Below, one piece after another: positions 29,179-37,938 of a DNA stretch of 64,000 bases. The translations under genes and the position numbers were made by a program. Under the pieces are notes generated by a model. That model was not told the origin of the DNA. It saw only the letters and a list, made by a program, of their open reading frames with translations, and did not search any database. Position 1 is the first letter of the stretch. Every line of letters begins with the position of its first letter. The stretch is from CAWAHD01 sp963781785 (lineage in GTDB: Bacteria; Planctomycetota; Planctomycetia; Isosphaerales; Isosphaeraceae): assembly GCA_963781785.1 (NCBI GenBank), contig CAWAHD010000002.1, positions 4,650,001-4,714,000 on the forward strand, written 5' to 3'.

Positions 29179-29652
29179 AATCGATCGCCCCGTTTAGAGC
29201 GCGCGGCCGTACCCAAGGCGCGTCGGCAAGCGAAAAGAGAGCAGTCTGCTCCCCGGGGGCTCGCTTCCGGCGGCTGGATCACGGCGTCGCTCTGACCAGC
29301 CAGGTCATTTCAAGGTGTCAGGCGGGCCGGCAAAGGCCAGTCAACAAATAGCAAGACGAACACCAGCACGAGTGAGGAAAGCATCAAACCAAGGTCAATT
29401 TCGTCTCTGGTGGCGGTCCACTCCGCCCACTCTTCGTGCCGCGTCTCTCCAAGCTGCGAGTTCCTGATCCCGAGCATCTACTGATTTCTTCGGTTTCCGG
29501 CCGGAAGAAAATGAGACTCTTTCGGATTTTCGGAATCCCGCGCCTGGCGCGATCCGATCGATTGACGAAACGTTGCGGCCTGGCCGACCCCGACGTGGGC
29601 CGTCTCGAATTGCCGGATGGGTCCCGGGAGAGCTGGAAACCACCGCAATCGG
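29179..29652. other. gene-free 474 bases
   Basis: Neither strand shows a frame with convincing codon bias or ribosome-binding site. No strong hairpin or repeat was noticed. It separates the membrane-protein promoter side from the 3' end of the DUF1080 gene. Confidence 0.4.
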
Positions 29653-30528
29653 TCAATCCAACTCGCGCAGCTCGACCTTCCGGAAATAGATCTCGGCCGC
29701 CTCGATCTCAAGAGCGATCCGGCCCTTCGTGACCGGCTGGGACGAGTCTGGCTTCTGGGCGTCGGCAAAGCGAATGCGCCGCCCCTGGTTAACCACATGG
29801 CTGTTCAGAAGGTGGACCGTGGTGTCGCCCCTTGTGATCACCTCGACGGTATTCCAGCCGTCAATTTCGAAGTCGCCCGGCAGCCGCTTTTGATAAGCGA
29901 TGCCGCGTCCTCCGAGCACGCGTGGCTGGCCGCCGTCCTTAAAGTCTTTGTACGTGGTGTCCTTATCGCTGCGCGTCTTCGGGTCGATCCAGGAGTCGAG
30001 CGCGAAGCCGTAGAGCGAGATCAGATCGCCGACGTTGGTTTGCTCGATCTGGTACTGAAGACCCCGCGGCCATACCGCGTCCGGGCCATTGAGGTGGTAA
30101 TACAAGCCGGCGTTGCGCTTCAGCTTGTACCGTGGCTCGAACTTCTTCGTCCCCCAGCGGTACTGAAATCGCAGGTGATAGTCGCCATGCTCCTTTTGGG
30201 TGGCAATGTATCCCATCACCACATTGCTCCCGTCATGGGCATTTTTGTACAGATGGATCGCACCGTCCTCGATCGTGATCACACGGTCCGGATCGTGATT
30301 CTTGCCGTGCTTCTGCAAGAAGGTATACCAGCCGTCGAGGTTGCGGCCATTGAACAGGGGGACCCACCGCTCGGCGGCCGAGTCCGTCCGCGACCCGGAC
30401 GGCTGCGAGTCCTTCGGGCTCGTTGCTTGCACCCCACCTGCCCTGCCCGTCTCTTGGCTCCCGGCCATCAAGCTCATGCTCAATACGAATGCTAATCCGC
30501 ACATTGCCAGCCTCCCTCGAACGATCAT
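29653..30528 (-). CDS. secreted DUF1080 protein (3-keto-disaccharide hydrolase-like)
   Basis: A 291-residue protein with a signal peptide (LAMCGLAFVLSMSLMAG), a low-complexity linker, then a DUF1080 concanavalin-like domain: VPLFNGRNLDGWYTF near residue 55, an aromatic-rich middle (HLRFQYRWGT, YYHLNGPDAVWPRGLQYQIE) and C-terminal IALEIEAAEIYFRKVEL. The family is abundant in planctomycetes; some members hydrolyse 3-keto-glycosides. No catalytic residues are assigned with confidence here. An IS630 element lies just upstream of its start (30,676). Confidence 0.8.
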   Translation of the reverse strand: MIVRGRLAMCGLAFVLSMSLMAGSQETGRAGGVQATSPKDSQPSGSRTDSAAERWVPLFNGRNLDGWYTFLQKHGKNHDPDRVITIEDGAIHLYKNAHDGSNVVMGYIATQKEHGDYHLRFQYRWGTKKFEPRYKLKRNAGLYYHLNGPDAVWPRGLQYQIEQTNVGDLISLYGFALDSWIDPKTRSDKDTTYKDFKDGGQPRVLGGRGIAYQKRLPGDFEIDGWNTVEVITRGDTTVHLLNSHVVNQGRRIRFADAQKPDSSQPVTKGRIALEIEAAEIYFRKVELRELD

Positions 30529-30675
30529 TTCGGATCAAGGATATTTCACGCCTCGAGCTGGCTCCGGCCAGACGGACGGCGCTACCGTCAGGCTCAACAT
30601 GACCCGTTCATGGCATATCAGATGCATCGGGCGTTGGAAAGGCCCTGCGTCGGAGCGGCCTATTTCTGAAATCTA

Positions 30676-31868
30676 AATAGCCTTGCGCGATCTTGGGACG
30701 TTTAGGTAAAGGAGAGGCTCCAAGCACTTAGGTCGTGTTCCAAGCACACCGGTGGAAGGAGCCCCTCCTTGATTCAAGCAAAGGTCATTCATACATGGCA
30801 GAATCTTTCGCCTCGCGAACGGAAAGAGATTCGAAGGCGTAGTATGCGAGCCTCTGACGCGGTCATGCGTTGTCGTTGCAAGATCATCCTCAGTCTCGTT
30901 CAAGGCAAGACCCCCACCATGATCGCTCAAGGCGGCCTGTGCGCGAAGTCTCAAGTGTACCGAGTCGCCGATCGGTTCATCGAACATGGCCCGGTGGGAC
31001 TCGCTGACAGGCGAGAAGACAATGGGGAGAACAAGGTCACCGATGCTTACGGCATGGAGTTACTTCGACTCATTGAAGGCTCCCCGCAAGAGCACGGCTA
31101 CCGGCGTCCTACGTGGACACAAGAACTGCTCGTTCTTGTGCTCGCTGAACGAACCGGCATTCGCGTCAGCGTCACCACAATGTGTCGGCTCCTGAGACAG
31201 TTGGGGATTCGGCTGAATCGGCCCAAACCGACCGTTAACTGCCCCTGGCCAAGATCGCGTCGGATGCGGCGATTGCGAGCGATTCAACGGCTGATTGACA
31301 ACCTCGCTCCGGGTGAGGTCGTTCTGTACCTCGACGAAGTCGACATTCACCTCAATCCCAAGATTGGGCCAGAGTGGACGCTGGCCGGGAAGCAGAAGTA
31401 CGTCCGCACTCCGGGATGCAACGAGAAGCGTTACCTCGCCGGCGCTCTCAATCCCAAAACCGGCAAGCTCACATGGGTCGAAGGCGATCGGAAGAACAGC
31501 CTCTTGTTCCTGGACCTTCTTTACAAACTCGTGACAGAGACGTACCGGAATGCTCGTCGGGTCCATCTCATTCTCGACAACTACGGCATCCATGACAGCC
31601 AGCAGGTCCAACTGGCCTTGAAGTCAGCCACAGCCAGCAGGATAAAGCTCCACTTCCTGCCACCATACTGCCCCGACCACAATCGCATCGAGCGGACCTG
31701 GAAAGACCTGCACGACAACGTAACACGGAACCACCGCTGCGCGGGAATGGAGGAGCTTATGGCCGAAGTACGCCTCTACCTGAACGCTCGTAATCAACGT
31801 GGGCGGCACACGTACGCCCGGGACAGTGCAGCATGAATGATCGCGTCCCAAGATCACGCAAGGCTATT
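30676..31868 (+). mobile_element. intact IS630-family insertion sequence
   Basis: The element is 1,193 bp. Its ends are near-perfect inverted repeats beginning AATAGCCTTGCG; the left continues CGATCTTGGGACG and the right (reverse complement) has one difference in that stretch. Both ends are flanked by TA (30,674-30,675 and 31,869-31,870), the target duplicated by this family. It carries a single transposase gene. The ends, the TA duplication and an undamaged gene suggest a recent insertion. Confidence 0.9.
30769..31836 (+). CDS. IS630-family transposase
   Basis: The 355-residue product has an N-terminal helix-turn-helix part (from about residue 20, with LAD-R-R-E near residue 80) and a DDE catalytic core: first Asp in VLYLDEVDIHLNP, second in LILDNYGIHDS, and Glu in PDHNRIERTWKDL. 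This is the D-D-E layout of the IS630/Tc1/mariner superfamily. TTG at 30769 is used because no better start lies downstream before the conserved N-terminus. No frameshift is needed. Confidence 0.9.
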   Translation: MIQAKVIHTWQNLSPRERKEIRRRSMRASDAVMRCRCKIILSLVQGKTPTMIAQGGLCAKSQVYRVADRFIEHGPVGLADRREDNGENKVTDAYGMELLRLIEGSPQEHGYRRPTWTQELLVLVLAERTGIRVSVTTMCRLLRQLGIRLNRPKPTVNCPWPRSRRMRRLRAIQRLIDNLAPGEVVLYLDEVDIHLNPKIGPEWTLAGKQKYVRTPGCNEKRYLAGALNPKTGKLTWVEGDRKNSLLFLDLLYKLVTETYRNARRVHLILDNYGIHDSQQVQLALKSATASRIKLHFLPPYCPDHNRIERTWKDLHDNVTRNHRCAGMEELMAEVRLYLNARNQRGRHTYARDSAA

Positions 31869-32005
31869 TAGATCGACGCCATCGGTGGTCCGAGCCTCGG
31901 ACGCACTGCCGGGCTCCTCAAATCACCGGTCACTTGGCATGGCACGTAGGCGCTGGCACACTACCAGGTTGGACCACCTGCCCTCGAAACCGGGAGATCC
32001 CAGCG

Positions 32006-33128
32006 ATGAACCACTCCACGAAACTGGTGACGATCGCTCTTTTTGCCGCGTTCCTGCCGGCTGGATTGGCCGTTGCCGACCCCCCGGGGCTGAAGACCCT
32101 GGCAATCGGCTCGGCGGCCCCGGACTTCCGGCTTCCCGGGGTCGATGGCAAGACCCTCAGCTTGCACGATTTCGACCGGGCCAAGGTTCTGTGCGTGATC
32201 TTCACCTGCAACCACTGCCCGACTGCGCAGGCATACGAGGGGCGGATTGCCCGGCTTGACCTCGATTACCGCGACAAGGGAGTCGCAGTCGTGGCGATCT
32301 CTCCCAATAACCCGTCCGCCGTCCGCCTCGACGAGCTCGGCTATACCGACCTCACCGACTCGTTCGATGACATGAAGATTCGTGCGAAAGATCACGATTA
32401 TAATTACCCTTACCTCTATGACGGCGAGACGCAGAAGGTGGCGCTGGCCTATGGTGTCTTGGCGACTCCCCAGGTCTTCATCTTTGACGAGAAGCGGAAG
32501 CTCCGTTACAACGGCCGGTTCGACGACGCTGAGGTCAAAGCCGTCAAGTCGCACGACGCCAGGAACGCGGTCGATGCCCTTCTGGCCGGTAAGCAAGTTC
32601 CCGTGGCGACGACCCGGGTCTTTGGCTGCTCGACCAAGTGGGCCGAGAAAGAGGCTGACGCGCGCAAATCGCTAGAGCGCTGGAATGCCGAACCGGTCTC
32701 ACTCGAGCCGATCGATCTTGCCGGCGTTGCCAAGCTGGCCAAAAACGACACCAAGAAGCTCTTGCTCGTAAACCTCTGGGCGACCTGGTGCGGCCCATGC
32801 GTTGCCGAGCTGCCCGAGCTCGTCACGATGAACCGGATGTACCGCGGACGAAACTTTCAACTTGTCACCATCAGCCTCGACGACATAGCCAAACAGGAAG
32901 ACGCGCTCAAGGTATTGAAGGAGAATCACGTCGCGGCGACCAATCGGATTCTCGAGTATCGACGGCCGTGACAAGCTCGCCGAAGCGCTCGATCAGGAGT
33001 GGCCCGGCCCGGTTCCGTACACGGTCTTGATCGCACCCGGTGGCAAGATCATTTACCGCAAGGCCGGCGCGATCGACCCGCTGGAAGTCAAGCGGGCCAT
33101 CGTTGGGTACCTGGGGCGAACGTACTAG
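32006..33128 (+). CDS. secreted double thioredoxin-fold protein, frame-broken near 32,951
   Basis: The start at 32006 gives a signal peptide (LVTIALFAAFLPAGLAVA). The first thioredoxin-like domain (residues 30-215) is of the redoxin/AhpC type with CNHCP near residue 70. The second (about 230-370) is TlpA-like with TWCGPCVAELPEL and redox pair CGPC near residue 262. Frame is lost at about 32,951, where one extra base makes an early stop; in the next frame the domain continues as S-S-I-D-G-R-D-K-L-A to GPVPYTVLIAPGGKIIYRK and ends at 33,128. It probably helps thiol-disulfide exchange in the periplasm. The shift is more likely a sequence error than loss of function. Confidence 0.8.
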
Positions 33129-33182
33129 CCAGCGCACACCGCCAGAGCCGGCCTGGCCTTTACACGTAGCACGATGGACGGC

Positions 33183-34028
33183 TCATTGTGTCGGGGTGCT
33201 GCCGAACTCCTGACCGGTAGCGGGCTTCGCAGGCCTCGGCGCGCGTTTGCGCGACCGCAGGTCGAACAGTTCGCCGGGGCCCAGGAAGTAGTAGCGCTTG
33301 CCGTCGTGGTCCTTGCCGTCGTAGATGCAGACGACGCTCTGGCCGATGACCTCCATGCGGTCGCCCCGGACCACGATCGCGGCGCGCTCATCGAGGCCGA
33401 TTCCGAGCAGCTCGGGCTTCTTCTCGATCACCTCGACCAAGTCGTCGGCGCGGCGGCGAGTCAAAAGGTGCTGGTCGACGGCCGCGGCCCGGAGATAGCC
33501 AAACCCCTGTTCATATCCCTTGGCCATCATGATGTGATTGCCCTCGCGCGCCCCGCGAACGAGGTAGGATCCCTGGATGGTCGCCCCGGCCGAAGAGCCG
33601 CCGATCACGCCGCCCCTGGCGAGGACGGACTCGAGCTCGCGCTGGGTGCGCGTGCCCAGGTAGGCATCGACCAGCCGCCACTGCCTGCCGCCGCCGAACC
33701 AGACGCCGCGGGCAGTCCTGAGCGGAGCGGTGAATTGCTCGGTGTCGGCCAGCGCCCGGTCGCGTGTGTGGAGCACGGTCACGTGGTGCACCGAAAAGCG
33801 CCGGATGAAGAGTTGCTTCTGCCGATCGGCGTCCACGGGATCGCTCTCTGATGCCGTCGGGATCAGCACGAATTCGGATTCAGGCCCACCCGCCAGCGCG
33901 ACGAACCTTCGGATCGACTCGATCGTTTCGCCGCCGCCGTCGACGACGAGCGTGCCGGACGCGGGGCCCACGGCCGGTGAATCCGGTTGCGCGAGCAAGA
34001 AGAGCGAGGCGATCAGGGCCGTGGTCAT
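33183..34028 (-). CDS. secreted cyanophycinase-like serine peptidase (S51)
   Basis: The product, about 280 residues from the ATG at 34,028 with AGGAGA before it, starts with a short hydrophobic signal (TTALIASLFLLAQ). The S51 signatures are VDGGGETI near the N-terminus, GVWFGGGRQWRLVDA, and nucleophile Ser in GGVIGGSSAGATIQG. C-terminal GLDERAAIVVRGDRMEV is also typical. The family hydrolyses cyanophycin or beta-aspartyl peptides; the signal peptide suggests an extracytoplasmic role. Its substrate is not certain. Confidence 0.85.
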   Translation of the reverse strand: MTTALIASLFLLAQPDSPAVGPASGTLVVDGGGETIESIRRFVALAGGPESEFVLIPTASESDPVDADRQKQLFIRRFSVHHVTVLHTRDRALADTEQFTAPLRTARGVWFGGGRQWRLVDAYLGTRTQRELESVLARGGVIGGSSAGATIQGSYLVRGAREGNHIMMAKGYEQGFGYLRAAAVDQHLLTRRRADDLVEVIEKKPELLGIGLDERAAIVVRGDRMEVIGQSVVCIYDGKDHDGKRYYFLGPGELFDLRSRKRAPRPAKPATGQEFGSTPTQ

Positions 34029-34400
34029 TCGAATCTCCTGCTGTGAAAAGAGTCGCAGCCGCGACATGGGCTGCCAGGCCGGAGCCCGTTAGTTCGAGCG
34101 GGCTCGAAGCCCATGCCGCTTGACGATCTGGCTCAAGGCTCCACGTTGCACTCGCGCCATTTCGACCAGAACCCATTCATTTCCAACGCGGGTCGCCCCG
34201 TCAAGCCTCTCTTGGCCAATCCACCGGAATGTTTCTCCTTTTCCGCATGAGACTTGCGGCGCGTCTCCCCACGTCGCGACAATGGCATTTCCGAGTCGAC
34301 GGAGTCACGTCTGCAGGGATTCCCGGAAATCGATGAAAAAAAAGTGACTCGATCCGGCACTATGGATTGGTGAGCGCAAATCGGCGGGAGAATCCAATCG
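34029..34400. other. gene-free 372 bases between divergent genes
   Basis: This is the spacer between the S51 gene and the ECF-TPR gene. A run of eight A lies near 34,335 and a Shine-Dalgarno-like GGGAGA lies just before the start of the next gene. No repeat or other gene was noticed. Confidence 0.4.
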
Positions 34401-37073
34401 ATGAGTACACGGCTCGGAACCGATGTCCGATTCCTCGAGACACTCTTCAGCGCGGGAACCACCTGTGGTCTCTCCGACGCCGAGCTTCTCGAGCGGTTTG
34501 TTTTCCGCCACGATCAAACGGCTGAATCGGCCTTCGAGAGCCTGGTGCTGCGGCACGGCCCGATGGTGTTCGACATCTGCCTGAAGATCCTGGTAAATAC
34601 GCACGATGCCCAGGATGCGTTCCAGGCCGTATTTCTCATTCTGGCGACCAAGGCGAGGTCGATCATGCGGCAAAGCTCGGTCGGCAGTTGGCTGCACGGG
34701 GTCGCTCTCCGGGTCGCGCGTCGAGCACGGTCCGACGCCGCCAAGCGCCGGGCCAAGGAACGGCAAATCGCCGAGATGACAAGCTGGGAGACGCGCTCTG
34801 CCGATCCGGAAAATCGGCTGGATGTCGAGGTTCTTCACGAGGAGGTTGAACGCCTGCCGCGGAAGTACCGGGAAGCGGTCGTTCTTTGTTATCTCGAGGG
34901 CATGAGTTTGGACTCGGCCGCGGGACAACTGGGTTGCCCGACCGGCACGATCGGCGTACGGCTGATGCGTGCGAAGGAGCGGCTGAAGGTCCGGCTGATT
35001 CGCCGCGGTGCGTTGGTACCCGCCGGCGTTCTTGTTGCCGGCCTATCGGCGAATTCCGCAAGTGCGGCGCTGCCCGCCGCACTGGTCGGATCGACGGTTC
35101 ACGCCGCGATCGGCAGCGCCGCCAGTGGGATGGTGTCGATCGCGGCCGCCAGGCTGAGAAGCGAGGTCTTGAGGAGTATGGTCATGATCAAGCTGGCCAA
35201 GATTTCCGTGGCGATCGTCGTGGTGATGGCCGCCGCTGGCTCCATCGGAGGATTGCTCGTTCATTCGGGAATGCTGAGGGCGAGCGAGCTCAACGACCTG
35301 AGACCCGTGCAAGCGCCGGCGTCCTGGATCGGCAAGAAGGCCGTCACGAAATACAGCGCATCGGTCAACACCAAAGACCAGGTCGCAAATCCTGACCGGG
35401 CGTTCCGCGTCTACACCGTGGAAGCGCTCGACGGCAGTCGGGTCAGGCTCGTGTCCGAAGACTCGAGCGGCTGGATCGAGGCGGCGGAAGTGATTCTGCT
35501 GGACCAGGCGATTGAGTTTTACAGCGAGGAGATACGAAAGAAACCCACTAGCGCGGCGGCCTTTCATCACCGTGGATTGATCTGGAACTTCAACAAGAAC
35601 AACGACAAGGCGATCGCTGATTACACCGAGGCCATCCGCCTCGATCCGAAGGACGCCTCTGCTTGCGCTGATCGAGGCGACGCCTTCCGCGAGACAATGA
35701 AATACGATGAGGCGATCGCCGATTATAACCAGGCCCTCCGGATCGATCCCCGGATAACCACGGTCTTCAACAGCCGCGGCCGTGCGTGGTCTGGCAAGAA
35801 TCAAGACGACAAGGCGATCGCTGACTTCACCGAAGCGATTCGGCTGGATCCGCAATTCGTCTGGCCCTACGTCAATCGCGGCCACGCATGGTCCAGCAAA
35901 AGGGACTACGACAAGGCGATCGCCGACTTCACCGAAGCCATCCGGCTCGATCCCAAATCCATCTGGGCCTACATCGGTCGCGGCGGCCCGTGGTTCAACA
36001 CAGGGGACTCGGACAAGGCGATCGCCGATTACACCGAGGCCATCCGGCTCGATCCTGATCAAGCAATCGTATTCGGCGCTCGGGGCAACGCCCGGACCCT
36101 CAAGAAGGAGTACGACAAGGCGATCGGCGACCTCACCGAAGCCATCCGGCTCGATTCCGATAATTCCGTCTTCCTCCGCTGTCGGGGCAATGCCTGGGCT
36201 GAAAAGCATGAGTACGACAAGGCAATCACCGATTACAGCGAGGCCATTCGGATCAGACCTGAAGACGCCTGGAGCTACATGAATCGCGGCGACGCATGGT
36301 CGAACAAGGGGGTTAATGACAAGGCAATCGCCGATTACAACGAGGCGATCCGGATCGATCCTCGATTTGTTTCGGCCTATGTTGCTCGCGCGCATGTCTG
36401 GTCCAAGAGTCGGGAATACGACAAGGCGATCGCCGATTATGACGAAGCGATCCGGATCGAGCCCAGTGCTGCCCGGCTGTACCTGGGCCGGGGGTTCGAC
36501 TGGTGGAATCTGCAGGAGTTCGACAAGGCCATCGCCGACTTCACCGAGGCCATCCGGCTTGGTCCCCAACTCCCCGACGCTTACACCAGTCGCTGCCTTG
36601 TCTGGTCGTTCAAGCACGAGTACGACAAGGCTATCGCCGATTGCAACGAGGCCATCCGGATCGATCCGCGGAATGTTTTTGCCTTCAAGAATCGTGCCGC
36701 GGCCTGGTCTGGCAAACACACGTACGACAAGGCGATCGCCGATTACACCGAGGCCATCCAGATCGATCCCGAGAGCGCCGTTCTCTACGATGCCCGCGCC
36801 TGGATCTGGGCCACCTGTATCGAAGGGGAACACCGCGACGGCAAGAAGGCCGTCGAGTCGGCGACGAAGGCATGCGAGTTGACGAACTGGAACAATGCCA
36901 TTTACCTCGAGACCTTGGCCGCGGCCTGCGCGGCGGCGGGAGACTTCGATGGAGCCGTGAAGTGGCAAGCCAAGGCCAACGGCCTCCGCACCGATCCGGC
37001 AGAACGGATCCTGGGCGAATCGCGGCTGCGGCTCTACCAGGACAAGGTTCCCTATCGCGACCCCGAGAGCTGA
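34401..37073 (+). CDS. ECF sigma factor fused to a membrane helix and TPR array
   Basis: Residues 1-190 form an ECF sigma factor: region 2 with F-D-I-C-L-K-I-L and DAQDAFQAVFLILA, and region 4 with LPRKYREAVVLCYLEGMS and GTIGVRLMRAKERLKVRL. After a hydrophobic, Ala-rich stretch there is one membrane helix (SVAIVVVMAAAGSIGGLLV near residue 280) and then twelve 34-residue TPRs with the consensus A-I-A-D-Y-T-E-A-I-R-L-D-P plus a thirteenth divergent one. Such C-terminally extended ECFs are known in planctomycetes. The arrangement suggests that the sigma part is held at the membrane by its own sensor, without a separate anti-sigma gene. Start ATG at 34,401 follows GGGAGA. Confidence 0.85.
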   Translation: MSTRLGTDVRFLETLFSAGTTCGLSDAELLERFVFRHDQTAESAFESLVLRHGPMVFDICLKILVNTHDAQDAFQAVFLILATKARSIMRQSSVGSWLHGVALRVARRARSDAAKRRAKERQIAEMTSWETRSADPENRLDVEVLHEEVERLPRKYREAVVLCYLEGMSLDSAAGQLGCPTGTIGVRLMRAKERLKVRLIRRGALVPAGVLVAGLSANSASAALPAALVGSTVHAAIGSAASGMVSIAAARLRSEVLRSMVMIKLAKISVAIVVVMAAAGSIGGLLVHSGMLRASELNDLRPVQAPASWIGKKAVTKYSASVNTKDQVANPDRAFRVYTVEALDGSRVRLVSEDSSGWIEAAEVILLDQAIEFYSEEIRKKPTSAAAFHHRGLIWNFNKNNDKAIADYTEAIRLDPKDASACADRGDAFRETMKYDEAIADYNQALRIDPRITTVFNSRGRAWSGKNQDDKAIADFTEAIRLDPQFVWPYVNRGHAWSSKRDYDKAIADFTEAIRLDPKSIWAYIGRGGPWFNTGDSDKAIADYTEAIRLDPDQAIVFGARGNARTLKKEYDKAIGDLTEAIRLDSDNSVFLRCRGNAWAEKHEYDKAITDYSEAIRIRPEDAWSYMNRGDAWSNKGVNDKAIADYNEAIRIDPRFVSAYVARAHVWSKSREYDKAIADYDEAIRIEPSAARLYLGRGFDWWNLQEFDKAIADFTEAIRLGPQLPDAYTSRCLVWSFKHEYDKAIADCNEAIRIDPRNVFAFKNRAAAWSGKHTYDKAIADYTEAIQIDPESAVLYDARAWIWATCIEGEHRDGKKAVESATKACELTNWNNAIYLETLAAACAAAGDFDGAVKWQAKANGLRTDPAERILGESRLRLYQDKVPYRDPES

Positions 37074-37124
37074 TGAGCTCTGCCTTCTTGACACGGTCCG
37101 ATCCAACCCGCTAAGATCCCACCA

Positions 37125-37335
37125 CGTCACAAGGTGCTGGTGGCCGGGCTCGGCAGCCTGCCGAGGCCGGCGAACAGGGAATCCGGTGTGAATCCGGAAC
37201 GGCCCCGCCGCGGTGACCGGGTGCATACGGGTGTTACCCCTCTGATGGCCATTGTTGGTCCGGCCAGAGCTTGGCCCAGCCGATGAGAAGGCCCGACACC
37301 CCAGCTCGGAAGTCCGAAGACCTACCCGCATCGAT
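37125..37335 (+). ncRNA. cobalamin riboswitch
   Basis: The strand shows the conserved succession of a B12 riboswitch: AAGGTGCTGGTG near 37,130, then AACAGGGAATCCGGTGTGAA with CCGGAACGG and CCCCGCCGCGGTGACC around 37,172-37,219, and the 3' part AAGTCCGAAGACCTACCCG near 37,310-37,328. Adenosylcobalamin binding normally shuts off downstream expression. Here the next genes on this strand are a small lipoprotein and a DUF1559 protein rather than cobalamin synthesis or BtuB. No clear terminator is seen behind it. Confidence 0.8.
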
Positions 37336-37410
37336 GAGGTTAACGCTCTGCGCGGGACGGGCGTGACCTGGCCAAACCCTAACTTCACGCAGCACACGCT
37401 CTGAAAAAAA

Positions 37411-37599
37411 ATGCACGGGCAGCGGTCCCGAGCCGTCTGTTCGGTGCTCGTCTGGGTCACGTCGACCATCGCTCTGCCGGCGTGCCGGAAGCACCTGACC
37501 GACGACCAGCGCAAGCAGCCGCACGCTCTCGCCCCGGCGATGCTCGCAGCCTTGCATTCCCGCGCGCTGGTTGCCCCCAAGACGGGTGTGATCCCGTGA
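37411..37599 (+). CDS. doubtful 62-codon frame
   Basis: An ATG-started frame just after the riboswitch encodes a hydrophobic N-terminus (AVCSVLVWVTSTIALPAC) that would make a lipoprotein signal, followed by a polar tail. No good Shine-Dalgarno precedes it. It may be real or an artefact of the leader. Confidence 0.2.
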   Translation: MHGQRSRAVCSVLVWVTSTIALPACRKHLTDDQRKQPHALAPAMLAALHSRALVAPKTGVIP

Positions 37600-37679
37600 T
37601 GCGCAGCCAGAGCCGGCCAATCGATCAATGGATCGTGATTCTTTTCCGCTTGCACGTTCGCAACCAAGAGGGTGATTCC

Positions 37680-37895
37680 GTGTCGACGATGAGATTGGCA
37701 AGACAACGGTCCGTTCGATTGGTGTGGGTCAGTGCCAGCCTTCACCTGGCCGCGCTGGCCGGCTGCGGCCAATCGTCCGGCGTGCGAGAGCTTCCCGAGG
37801 ATTCCAAGAAGGTCTTGATCCAGCGCAAGGTCGACGCCGTCAAGAAGCCGGCGACAAGGTCGCCGGCCGGACAGGGTCTTCCCAATCGCCGGTAG
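37680..37895 (+). CDS. small lipoprotein upstream of DUF1559 gene
   Basis: A 71-residue product. The GTG at 37,680 has AGAGGG at 7 bases upstream, which decides the start. A basic N-terminus precedes a hydrophobic segment ending at the lipobox L-A-G-C-G; Cys is lipidated and the mature part is short and Lys-rich. Small lipoproteins of this kind often accompany DUF1559 genes in planctomycetes. The downstream gene begins 43 bases later, so co-transcription is likely. The role is unknown. Confidence 0.6.
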   Translation: MSTMRLARQRSVRLVWVSASLHLAALAGCGQSSGVRELPEDSKKVLIQRKVDAVKKPATRSPAGQGLPNRR

Positions 37896-37938
37896 ACCGG
37901 CCAGACACGGTAGGATTTCCACAAGAGGAGAACGCTCC

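Noticed and set aside
37411..37599. Confident lipoprotein gene behind the riboswitch
   Set aside because: No ribosome-binding site, and the frame lies in leader-like DNA; kept only as a low-confidence feature.
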